A DNA stretch of 64,000 bases, taken from Shewanella cutis (GTDB lineage Bacteria; Pseudomonadota; Gammaproteobacteria; Enterobacterales; Shewanellaceae). The position numbers and the translations under genes were made by a program. The stretch spans positions 1-64,000 of the forward strand of contig NZ_JACSDI010000016.1 in the NCBI RefSeq assembly GCF_022410515.1. The letters are read 5' to 3'. Shown piece after piece: positions 8,327 to 15,804 of the stretch; position 1 is the first letter of the stretch, and each line of letters starts with the position of its first letter. The notes beneath the pieces were generated by a model. The model saw nothing but the letters and a program-made list of their open reading frames with translations. It was not told where the DNA came from and did not search any database.

Positions 8327-9353
8327 CGACAGTCCCTCCTTGAATTTGTGCGGCGTTAGCCATGATTTTCTGTCTGCGGTGCTGCTTTTTGTGGTGCTGT
8401 TTCGCGGTGGCGATTTGTCCAATCAAGTCAGCTATATTCGGGGCAATAAAACCTGATAATGCAGTTAATGTGGGCGCGAATGGACCTATGAGGTAGCAAG
8501 CCTGCGGGATTGTTTCGAGCAAGGTTTGTAACTCAGTTTGCTTTGATAGCGAATGATTTGCCTCTGGTAATAACACTAAAGCATCAACCTTAAGCCTGTT
8601 GTTGATGAGCCCAAGACTGCTGATATGTTGCACGCCTAAGTTGACCACTGAGACTCTTAAATCGGCTAGCTCCAATAATATTACGAGGCTATATAAGCGG
8701 TTAGTAAGGCTTGAATAGGGAGCAAGCGTAGGCTCTGTATTTTTTTGCGATGTAACATAAGGCAAACGCACTAACGCAATCTGGGGCGAGCTTGCTAGCC
8801 CCGCTACGCTTAAACGCCCACCGATACGGCTAGCTAACTCACTGTCTAACCAAGCAAGTAGCAGCTCCACATCTAAACGCGGCTCCAATAAAGGCATTAA
8901 TTGTGCAAACCAAGCTTGTAGCAGTTTTTGTTTAACCAATTGAAATGGATATAAGCCCAAGGCTTCATCTAAGATTTGGTGAAACGTGAGCTGATCTAAC
9001 TCAAAAAATGCAGTATTTAACGCCAAAATCTGCTCATGCCAAAAATCAGACGATTGAGATTGCACACTCGCGACATCTATCGCTTTAGCCGAACTCATCA
9101 ATAATGGCTTTACCTTACTGATGGCAACGCCTTTTGCTAACCATGCATTAATCTCATGGATTTGTTGGATATTTTCGGCAGTATACAGCCTGTGCCCTTT
9201 GGGAGTACGCTCAGGGATAACAAGCCCAAAACGCCGCTGCCATGCCCTTAATGTCACCGCATTAACGCCAGTAAGCCGCGACACCTCACCGATCGGCAGT
9301 AATTCGCTACTGCTGGGATTATCAGCTGCAAGCTCTAAATTATGATCTTCCAT
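8316..9353 (-). CDS. MerR-family regulator, LitR/MlrA-like with a degenerate sensor domain
   Basis: The 345-aa protein has a MerR winged helix at about residues 19-88 (IGEVSRLTGVNAVTLRAWQRRFGLVIPERT, then GHRLYTAENIQQIHEI). A helical plus Rossmann-like region follows, shaped like the cobalamin-binding part of CarH/LitR. The sequence lacks the usual B12 ligand motif (DxHxxG) and the helical W/EH motif, so it probably does not bind cobalamin. This resembles E. coli MlrA/BluR and the class II LitR proteins of Pseudomonas that control phrB and Cfa-type genes in response to light. It precedes and overlaps phrB. Direct regulation of this operon is inferred. Confidence 0.8.
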   Translation of the reverse strand: MEDHNLELAADNPSSSELLPIGEVSRLTGVNAVTLRAWQRRFGLVIPERTPKGHRLYTAENIQQIHEINAWLAKGVAISKVKPLLMSSAKAIDVASVQSQSSDFWHEQILALNTAFFELDQLTFHQILDEALGLYPFQLVKQKLLQAWFAQLMPLLEPRLDVELLLAWLDSELASRIGGRLSVAGLASSPQIALVRLPYVTSQKNTEPTLAPYSSLTNRLYSLVILLELADLRVSVVNLGVQHISSLGLINNRLKVDALVLLPEANHSLSKQTELQTLLETIPQACYLIGPFAPTLTALSGFIAPNIADLIGQIATAKQHHKKQHRRQKIMANAAQIQGGTVDEH

Positions 9354-9473
9354 TTTTGTCTCTTAACTCATGAATCTGATTGGTTGGCCCAAGCATGTTG
9401 TGCTAAACCATTTCGCCAATCGTGGTTTGTATCTGCTAAGCCATTTTTATCAAACGCACCTATCAGCAAAAAC

Positions 9474-10427
9474 CTAGTAGGCATAACGCAGTTTTAACTC
9501 CTCCGGATGGGGATTTAAGTACACTTGATCTTCAATATATGGCGTTGGGAATTGTCTTAAGTAATGGTTAATCAAGGTGATAGGCACTAACAGAGGCAAG
9601 AGTCCTTGACGATATTTCATAATCATTTCAGACAGTTCTTGTTTTTGCTCCTTAGTTAAGTGCTTTTTAAAATAGCCCTGAATATGCTGCAAGGTGCTGG
9701 TATGATTTCTACGGGTCGCATTGATTTTTAAGGCGGTCATAAAGCCGGTAAAATAGCGGTCAGCGGTCGCTTCAATATCCTCAATAGTGGCCACAATTGG
9801 CCCAAGCTCGCGATACCATTTGGGACTATGGGCCATTAATAAGTACTTATAACGGGAGTGAAATTTCACTAACTTATGCTTAGTCAGCCCCTCGTGACGC
9901 ATCTTGTGCCAATCGTGATAGGCGTAGACCCGAGTAAAAAAGTTTTCCCGCAGCACCATGTCGTGCAAACGCCCTTCTTCCTCGACCGGTAAATGGGGAT
10001 AACGCTCCATCAATTTTCTGGCAAACACCCCGATCCCTGATTTAGTGCCATTATTGGTGCCGATTTTGTACTCAGTCACGCGCTCCATTCCGCAAGTTGG
10101 GGATTTAGCACACAGCAGGTAACCCCCTAAAAAATCTAACTCTTCTACTTTGCGCTCACTAAAATCATTGAGTTTTTCGGTGACATCCAAGCTACCATCC
10201 CCACTCTGTACCCGAATTTGCTCACCATCGCGCACTAAGCGAATGCTTTTACGGGGTGCGCCTAGGCCAATCGCCATTTCTGGGCAGATAGGAACATAAT
10301 CAAAAAATGGGGCAATTTCTTGATTACAATAGGAGGAATTTTTATGACCACCGTCAAAACGCACCTTTTCCCCCAATAAGCAGGCACTGATCCCTATTTG
10401 AATACGTTGCGGATTAAACTTGTACAT
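9474..10427 (-). CDS. ybgA: YbgA-like DUF523/DUF1722 protein
   Basis: This 317-aa fusion has an N-terminal DUF523 domain with its conserved cysteines (SACLLGEKVRFDGGHK, ICPEMAIG, CAKSPTCG; about residues 14-120). A C-terminal DUF1722 domain follows (about 190-305, HKLVKFHSRYKYLLMAHSP and the TPYIEDQVYLNPHP tail). The cysteine pattern suggests metal or Fe-S binding; the biochemical role is unknown. In E. coli ybgA directly precedes phrB, and here only the MerR gene separates them. AGGA lies eight bases before the ATG. It is probably the first gene of the photolyase operon, downstream of the TTGTACAA promoter. Confidence 0.85.
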   Translation of the reverse strand: MYKFNPQRIQIGISACLLGEKVRFDGGHKNSSYCNQEIAPFFDYVPICPEMAIGLGAPRKSIRLVRDGEQIRVQSGDGSLDVTEKLNDFSERKVEELDFLGGYLLCAKSPTCGMERVTEYKIGTNNGTKSGIGVFARKLMERYPHLPVEEEGRLHDMVLRENFFTRVYAYHDWHKMRHEGLTKHKLVKFHSRYKYLLMAHSPKWYRELGPIVATIEDIEATADRYFTGFMTALKINATRRNHTSTLQHIQGYFKKHLTKEQKQELSEMIMKYRQGLLPLLVPITLINHYLRQFPTPYIEDQVYLNPHPEELKLRYAY

Positions 10428-10455
10428 AATGAGATTCCTTGTATCAATTTAGATA

Positions 10456-10498
10456 TTATTACGGACCACTCTTGTACAAGGATCAAGTTTTTGTACAA
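10456..10498 (-). promoter_or_regulatory. Candidate MerR-controlled promoter with two TTGTACAA boxes
   Basis: Two identical 8-bp palindromes, TTGTACAA, lie at 10472-10479 and 10491-10498, 19 bp apart centre to centre. On the minus strand TTGATC (10481-10486) and TAATAA (10456-10461) are separated by 19 bp, the long spacing typical of MerR-activated promoters, and one box falls inside that spacer. The boxes resemble the TTGTACA half-sites of the MlrA operator. The promoter faces ybgA and the rest of the operon. Binding by the MerR protein encoded at 8316-9353 is inferred. Confidence 0.55.
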
Positions 10499-10628
10499 TT
10501 TTTTATAAAAATATTTTTCTACTAAAAATCCAACGAAAGTCGCCAGAGTTTGGCCTTGATATTGCTTAATTTATTTGCCCCATTGGCGCGGCATCTGAAA
10601 GTGAAAATCAACGAGGAAAAATAAGGAA

Positions 10629-11138
10629 ATGACTGTCATCAATCCCAATAGCTATGCGGCCATCGCGTTGAACCAAGTAAAATCGTTGCCAACTCAGCAA
10701 ACGCAAGGTGTATCAAGCCCTGCGGAGAATCCGAGAGCTCAAATGACAGCCCCGCAAGATACAGTCACCCTATCTGGCGGCGTGACTCGATATGCTGAAA
10801 GCAGTGATACCTATGGTCAGCTTGCGCCTAATGCCAAACAACATTACACCGCCAATGTGCAACATATTGCCGGTACGGCAGAGACTGAAAAGCCGCATAA
10901 TAGATTAGAAGACGCAATGCAGGCGATTCTCGATAAACGCACAGGCATTGATAGGGATAAGCTTAAACAGCTAGATGCGGAGATAGCAAAAATAGCAGGT
11001 GATGACAGCTTATCCGAAGAGGAAAAAGCAAAAAAAATTGAATTACTCCAAGCTCAAAAAGTGGAGCTAATTAAAGAAGCTACTGAGAAAAATGAAGAAC
11101 GACAACGCAATAACCAGGCTGAAGTGTATTTTAGTTAA
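10629..11138 (+). CDS. Conserved-looking small cytosolic protein of unknown function, 169 aa
   Basis: I do not recognise a named family. The N-terminal 80 residues are low-complexity and Pro/Gln/Ser/Thr-rich, beginning TVINPNSYAAIALNQVK and followed by QDTVTLSGGVTRYAES. The C-terminal half (about 92-165) is strongly helical and Lys/Glu-rich, likely a coiled coil. No signal peptide or membrane segment is present. The gene is divergent from ybgA and shares the intergenic region with the TTGTACAA boxes, so co-regulation is possible. AGGAA precedes the ATG. A stem-loop lies 70 bp downstream. Confidence 0.65.
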   Translation: MTVINPNSYAAIALNQVKSLPTQQTQGVSSPAENPRAQMTAPQDTVTLSGGVTRYAESSDTYGQLAPNAKQHYTANVQHIAGTAETEKPHNRLEDAMQAILDKRTGIDRDKLKQLDAEIAKIAGDDSLSEEEKAKKIELLQAQKVELIKEATEKNEERQRNNQAEVYFS

Positions 11139-11208
11139 TAACGCGAGCGGTATGGCAAGAACAACAAGCCAATTGAATCATCACGTAAAACCATTAGCGA
11201 AATGATCG

Positions 11209-11229
11209 GCCGCCCTATCAAAGGGCGGC
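11209..11229. terminator. Bidirectional stem-loop between convergent genes
   Basis: GCCGCCCT and AGGGCGGC form a perfect 8-bp GC-rich stem with a 5-base loop. No long T-run follows on either strand. It lies between the 169-aa gene and rhlE, which converge. Confidence 0.55.
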
Positions 11230-11270
11230 TCGCTATCAGAATAAAAGCTTAAACAACCTTGTCGCCTTAA

Positions 11271-12500
11271 TTAGCGCTTTTTACCACCTAACGCGCGTTT
11301 TTTAGCCCGTTGTTTTTGAGCAGCTTTGCTATTGCGTCTTGGCTCGGAGACCATTTTGTTAAAATCGGGTTCAAAGCCAGGATACCATTGTTGTGGCAGA
11401 CGTTTATCGAGCAGTGTCTCAACCTCTTCTAACAGTAGCGCATCTTCTTGGCTAAAAAGCGTAATCGCCAAACCAGCGCTACCAGCGCGGCCAGTACGGC
11501 CGATACGGTGAATATAATCTTCAGCAATAAACGGCAATTCGAAATTAATCACATACTGTAGCTCGGCAATATCAAGCCCTCTGGCTGCCACATCGGTGGC
11601 GACTAAGACTTGCACAAGCCCTTGTTTAAAATCCTGCAATACCTTTTCTCGCGCCCCTTGGGACAAATCACCGTGGAAAGCTTGCGTCGCCACCCCAAGT
11701 TTATTAAGTTGAGCGGTTAGCTTATCGACACCTTGTTTAGTGCGACTAAATATCAACACTTGCTGCCAGTTTTTGCTGCGGACTAGATGGCTGACAAATT
11801 CAGTTTTACGATCGCTATCAATGGCATAGACCCGTTGTTCTATCTGGGCTGCGGTCGTATTAGGTTTAGCCACTTCAATCCGTTTGGGGTCACGCAGGAG
11901 GTTTTTACTAAAACTAAAAATCGAATCATCTAAAGTGGCGGAAAACAGCAAGGTTTGTCTTTGGGCGGGAACTTGCTTTAGCACGGCTTGGATTTCATCC
12001 ATAAACCCCATATCAAGCATACGGTCGGCTTCATCAAATACCAGAGTGTTCAATTGCTTAAGATTGAGTGCACCTTGACGCATATGATCAAGCAAGCGGC
12101 CTGGGGTTGCGATCAACACATCAATCCCGGCGTTAAACACCGCTTGCTGCGCCTCAATACTGACGCCACCGTAGGCAATCCCTACACGAATATCTGTTCC
12201 TTTCGCATATTTTACAAAGCTTTGCTGAACTTGTACCGCCAACTCCCTCGTCGGTACTAACACTAAAGCGCGGATTGCTTTTGCCGCGTTATCGCTTTGG
12301 TTATCAGCCATTAACAGTTGCAGAATAGGTAAGGCAAAGGCTGCGGTTTTCCCCGTTCCTGTTTGAGCCCCCGCCATGACATCTTGTTTTGTTAAGATCG
12401 CGGGAATAGCCTCGACTTGAATAGGCGTTGGCTGCTGATAGCCCAGTTCAGCTAAGGTGTTCACTAATCGGGTATTTAAAGAAAGCGCGCTAAAAGACAT
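11271..12500 (-). CDS. rhlE: DEAD-box ATP-dependent RNA helicase, RhlE type
   Basis: The 409-aa protein has the full DEAD-box motif set: the Q motif ending in TPIQ, AQTGTGKT, PTREL, TPGRLL, DEADRMLDMGF, SAT, and HRIGRTGRAG. A basic C-terminal tail follows (about 385-409, rich in Lys/Arg). This size and tail match RhlE, which remodels RNA during ribosome assembly and RNA decay. It appears to be a single transcription unit, with unrelated genes on either side. The start at MSFSALSLN is the family start, although its ribosome site is weak. Confidence 0.93.
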   Translation of the reverse strand: MSFSALSLNTRLVNTLAELGYQQPTPIQVEAIPAILTKQDVMAGAQTGTGKTAAFALPILQLLMADNQSDNAAKAIRALVLVPTRELAVQVQQSFVKYAKGTDIRVGIAYGGVSIEAQQAVFNAGIDVLIATPGRLLDHMRQGALNLKQLNTLVFDEADRMLDMGFMDEIQAVLKQVPAQRQTLLFSATLDDSIFSFSKNLLRDPKRIEVAKPNTTAAQIEQRVYAIDSDRKTEFVSHLVRSKNWQQVLIFSRTKQGVDKLTAQLNKLGVATQAFHGDLSQGAREKVLQDFKQGLVQVLVATDVAARGLDIAELQYVINFELPFIAEDYIHRIGRTGRAGSAGLAITLFSQEDALLLEEVETLLDKRLPQQWYPGFEPDFNKMVSEPRRNSKAAQKQRAKKRALGGKKR

Positions 12501-12607
12501 GAAACATCACCAAAAACAATCATGTCGCAATGTTAGCAGACCGGACTGACAGCGACCAGTTTAGGATCGCGCCTTTAAGATCATGCTTCTCGGTCACAGG
12601 CACACCA

Positions 12608-15265
12608 CTACTTAGGTTTGGTAAACCATTCCGCTTCGGTAAAAAAGGCCTCAACATCCGCCGGTAATTGTGGGCGACTAAAGAGATATCCCTGTGCTTG
12701 ATCGCAAAGGTTTTGAGTTAAAAACTCAGCTTGCTCAGCGGTTTCGACGCCTTCAGCCACGATGTCTAACTTTAAGGCATGGCCAAGTACAATCACCGCT
12801 TTAGCAATGGCGGTATTGTTGGTATCGAAGGGAATATCACGAACGAAGGACTGATCGATTTTCAACTTATGAATGGGAAGCTTTTTCAAATAATTAAGTG
12901 ATGAATAACCTGTACCAAAATCATCCACTGAAAGCGCTATGCCCAGATCGCCTAACAATTTTAAATCACGTATCGCAACATCTGGATTGTTCATCATCAC
13001 GCTTTCAGTCACTTCAAGCTCCAGACAAGTGGCAGGTAAACCTGTTTGCGTTAGGATACGTTTTACATCCTCCACAAAGGAGCTGCGTTGCAACTGCTGC
13101 CCTGCGACGTTGACCGCAATCCGACCAAACTGTTTACCCGCGGCCAACCAACGCACACCTTGTTGGCAAGCCGTTTCAAGCACCCACAAACCAATATCGT
13201 AAATTAAGCCACTTTTCTCGGCGACGGGAATAAACACTCCCGGAGAAATTTGCCCTAAAATAGGATCGTTCCAACGTAATAGCGCCTCGACTCCGACGGT
13301 TTTACGGGTCACTAAATCCACTTTGGGTTGATACATCAAATACAGCGTATTTTGTTCAAGCGCACCATAAAGCGCGCTCTGTAATTTTAAATGCTCGAAC
13401 GATTCGTGAGTTAACGATTCAGTGTAAAAGGCATAGTTATTTCGTCCCTCACTCTTCGCGCGATACATTGCGGCATCCGCATTACGAAGTAACGTATCGG
13501 CGTTACTGCCATCACTTGGATAGAGGGATACCCCCATGGTGGCGGTTAAACGTAAATGATCGCCTGTGCTTACCACAAAGGGCTGCTCAAACACTTGTCG
13601 TAATTGGTTAATCGCCGCCGTCGCATCCTCATGGCGTTCAATACCCGAAATCAGCGCCACAAACTCATCGCCGCCAATACGTGACAACACATCTTGCTCT
13701 TGCAGTTGGCTACGAAGACGCTTTGCAAGTTCCACCAGCATTTCATCACCAATGCTATGGCCGAAACTGTCATTAATGTGTTTAAACAAATCGACATCAA
13801 TAAAGACTGTCGCCAATTGTGAATTAAGCCTTTTCGCATGCATAATTTCTTGCTTAAGCTGCATCATCAGCTTCATGCGATTTGGTAAATGGGTAAGTGG
13901 ATCAAAATAGGCTAAATGGGCAAGCTGCGCTTCACTCTGTTTTTGAGCAGAGATATCGGCAAATACTGCGACAAAATAGCGGATCTCCCCCACCTCATCA
14001 TAAATGGCACTGATCGTGATATTTTGCGGAAAAATAGTGCCGTCTTTGCGCCGATTCCAAATTTCACCATTCCACTTACCTACGCCGAGTAAGCTATTCC
14101 ACATGGTTTCAAAAAAGGCTTTCTCGTGGCGGCCGGAATTAAATAAGCGTGGATTTTGCCCAAGTAACTCTTCCCGCGAGTACCCAGTGATCTCATAAAA
14201 AGCACCATTAACATCGGTAATGTTACCGTGTCTATCGGTCACCACGACACCTTCAAGGGAGTGTTTAAACACATTCGTGGCGAGGGTGAGCTGCTCTTCC
14301 ACTTCTTTGTGTTTAGAGATATTACGGGTCATGCCTATCACCCCCGCCAATTCTCCATCGGGCGTTAAAGCGGGGATTTTGAGGGTTTCTAGCCATAGGT
14401 GGTTGTTTTTATTTTCACCATCCAAACATTCAGCAACTATAATCGGCGCCCCAGCCTCAATGGCGAGCCTGTCACCATTGAGAAAAATATCCGCAATCGC
14501 TTTGCCAAATAAATCTTCGTCCGTCTTGCCGATAATGTCACTGCGAGGTAAATCCCAAGCTTTTTCAACGCTTTGGTTGCAAATGGTATAAACACCTTCG
14601 GTGTTTTTGACCCAAATATGCTCTTCAAAACTATCGATAAAGGTCTGCAAGTCAATAATATCTATCGATTTGGCATCACCACGCAAAGCGGTCATTTGTT
14701 GTCGTTGCGCTCTATGTAACTCACTTAAATTAAACTGCAAACTATTAACGGTAAGGGAAGCGAGTTGTAGCGCCTTATCATCGAGCTGCAAAGCTGCCTT
14801 ATGATATAAACAAAATACGCCAAAATGCGCGCCAGAACTCCAGATAATGGGCAGATAAATCAAACTTCCAAGCCCTGTATCACGCCATTGAGGCGTTGCT
14901 TTTACATCTGGGATTAAGGCTTGCAAATATGCCGCCGCATGACGTACATCCACATGAAGATTGACTTGGTACTGGTTAAAGGTGCTTGATTCATTGAAAG
15001 GATTGTCAGGAGCTGCGCAGGTAGATGAAGTGTTAACGTGAGGTGTAACGTGTTGGTGAAGGTTTAAATATGCCTTATGATTAAAATGCCGTATTAGTGC
15101 TTCAATATCAGCCTCTTGGCACAGTTCAGACTGGACTAACTGACGATATTCCCCCATAACGTTCGTTTTTAAAATCACCGCATGTGACTGAGTGATATGG
15201 GAAACTAACTCTAAATCGTTTGTCCAATCTGTTAACTGCTTTTGTGAAATTGCAATATCAATCAT
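12608..15265 (-). CDS. GAF-PAS-PAS-GGDEF-EAL cyclic-di-GMP signalling protein
   Basis: This is an 885-aa soluble multidomain protein. A GAF-like region covers about residues 1-195, two PAS domains about 205-320 and 330-445, GGDEF about 460-615 and EAL about 630-880. The cyclase site reads SRIGGDEFVALI; the upstream allosteric I-site position reads QEQD rather than RxxD, so product inhibition may be lost. The phosphodiesterase domain looks complete: EALLRW, the Asn in IAVNVAGQQL, ELEVTES, DDFGTGYSSL, LKIDQSFV and AEGVET. No membrane segment is visible, so it senses cytosolic signals. Net activity cannot be told from sequence. Confidence 0.92.
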   Translation of the reverse strand: MIDIAISQKQLTDWTNDLELVSHITQSHAVILKTNVMGEYRQLVQSELCQEADIEALIRHFNHKAYLNLHQHVTPHVNTSSTCAAPDNPFNESSTFNQYQVNLHVDVRHAAAYLQALIPDVKATPQWRDTGLGSLIYLPIIWSSGAHFGVFCLYHKAALQLDDKALQLASLTVNSLQFNLSELHRAQRQQMTALRGDAKSIDIIDLQTFIDSFEEHIWVKNTEGVYTICNQSVEKAWDLPRSDIIGKTDEDLFGKAIADIFLNGDRLAIEAGAPIIVAECLDGENKNNHLWLETLKIPALTPDGELAGVIGMTRNISKHKEVEEQLTLATNVFKHSLEGVVVTDRHGNITDVNGAFYEITGYSREELLGQNPRLFNSGRHEKAFFETMWNSLLGVGKWNGEIWNRRKDGTIFPQNITISAIYDEVGEIRYFVAVFADISAQKQSEAQLAHLAYFDPLTHLPNRMKLMMQLKQEIMHAKRLNSQLATVFIDVDLFKHINDSFGHSIGDEMLVELAKRLRSQLQEQDVLSRIGGDEFVALISGIERHEDATAAINQLRQVFEQPFVVSTGDHLRLTATMGVSLYPSDGSNADTLLRNADAAMYRAKSEGRNNYAFYTESLTHESFEHLKLQSALYGALEQNTLYLMYQPKVDLVTRKTVGVEALLRWNDPILGQISPGVFIPVAEKSGLIYDIGLWVLETACQQGVRWLAAGKQFGRIAVNVAGQQLQRSSFVEDVKRILTQTGLPATCLELEVTESVMMNNPDVAIRDLKLLGDLGIALSVDDFGTGYSSLNYLKKLPIHKLKIDQSFVRDIPFDTNNTAIAKAVIVLGHALKLDIVAEGVETAEQAEFLTQNLCDQAQGYLFSRPQLPADVEAFFTEAEWFTKPK

Positions 15266-15804
15266 AAGCTTTCTAACTATAACCTCTACAATTTCATGTT
15301 TACTAAGGGCAAAAATGCCCTCCTAAAAAAACACCACTCCTCCACACACCATATCCCCCAGCATTTTGATAAGATCTGAACTTAGGCTAAACAGTTAAAT
15401 GTAGGGCAATCGCGTATAGGCTTGACAGATACTACCGCAGACACTCAATCATCGTCATTCTCTTATGCATAAATATTTGACTTATTAGCCGATTACTTTG
15501 TTTCAAAAAATGCCACTGACACCAATCGTAACAAACAGACCCATTGTCGATTAACGTTAAGCTCATACAATACTCACAAACGAATAAGCCATGGATTACT
15601 TTGCTACTGCTCAGTAACATAAAACGCATTCATGCTCGTCTTGATTTAGCGAGCAAAAATTTACCATAACTAAACAAGGCAAAATCCTAAGCATTAACAC
15701 ACTCACACAAGGATTGTTTAAACAGAAATTACCGCCTTTCATTGACAATAACATTATCCTATTGTCTACAATGGAAATAATCAGGAAGAAAAACAAGGAT
15801 TTTT
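15266..15804. other. 539-bp intergenic region between divergent genes
   Basis: No open frame here has a ribosome site or coding character. A small hairpin AGGGCA-AAAA-TGCCCT lies near 15306, just upstream of the GGDEF-EAL gene. The right end holds the promoter-like region of the Lon-like protease described separately. The middle is AT-rich and I see nothing else in it. Confidence 0.5.
15742..15772 (+). promoter_or_regulatory. Candidate promoter/operator of the Lon-like protease gene
   Basis: A consensus -35 TTGACA (15742-15747) is followed by TACAAT at 15767-15772 with a 19-bp gap (or the weaker TCTACA with 17 bp). An exact inverted repeat GACAATA-N9-TATTGTC (15744-15766) occupies the spacer and would place a dimeric repressor or activator directly over the promoter. 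The identity of the regulator is unknown. Confidence 0.45.

Noticed and set aside
8327..8422. 32-codon N-terminal extension of phrB
   Set aside because: It lies inside the MerR gene, and a strong GGAGGG site and the family-typical start are at 8326.
15432..15796. Minus-strand open frames upstream of the Lon-like gene
   Set aside because: No ribosome sites, cysteine-rich random-looking composition, and one overlaps the protease promoter.
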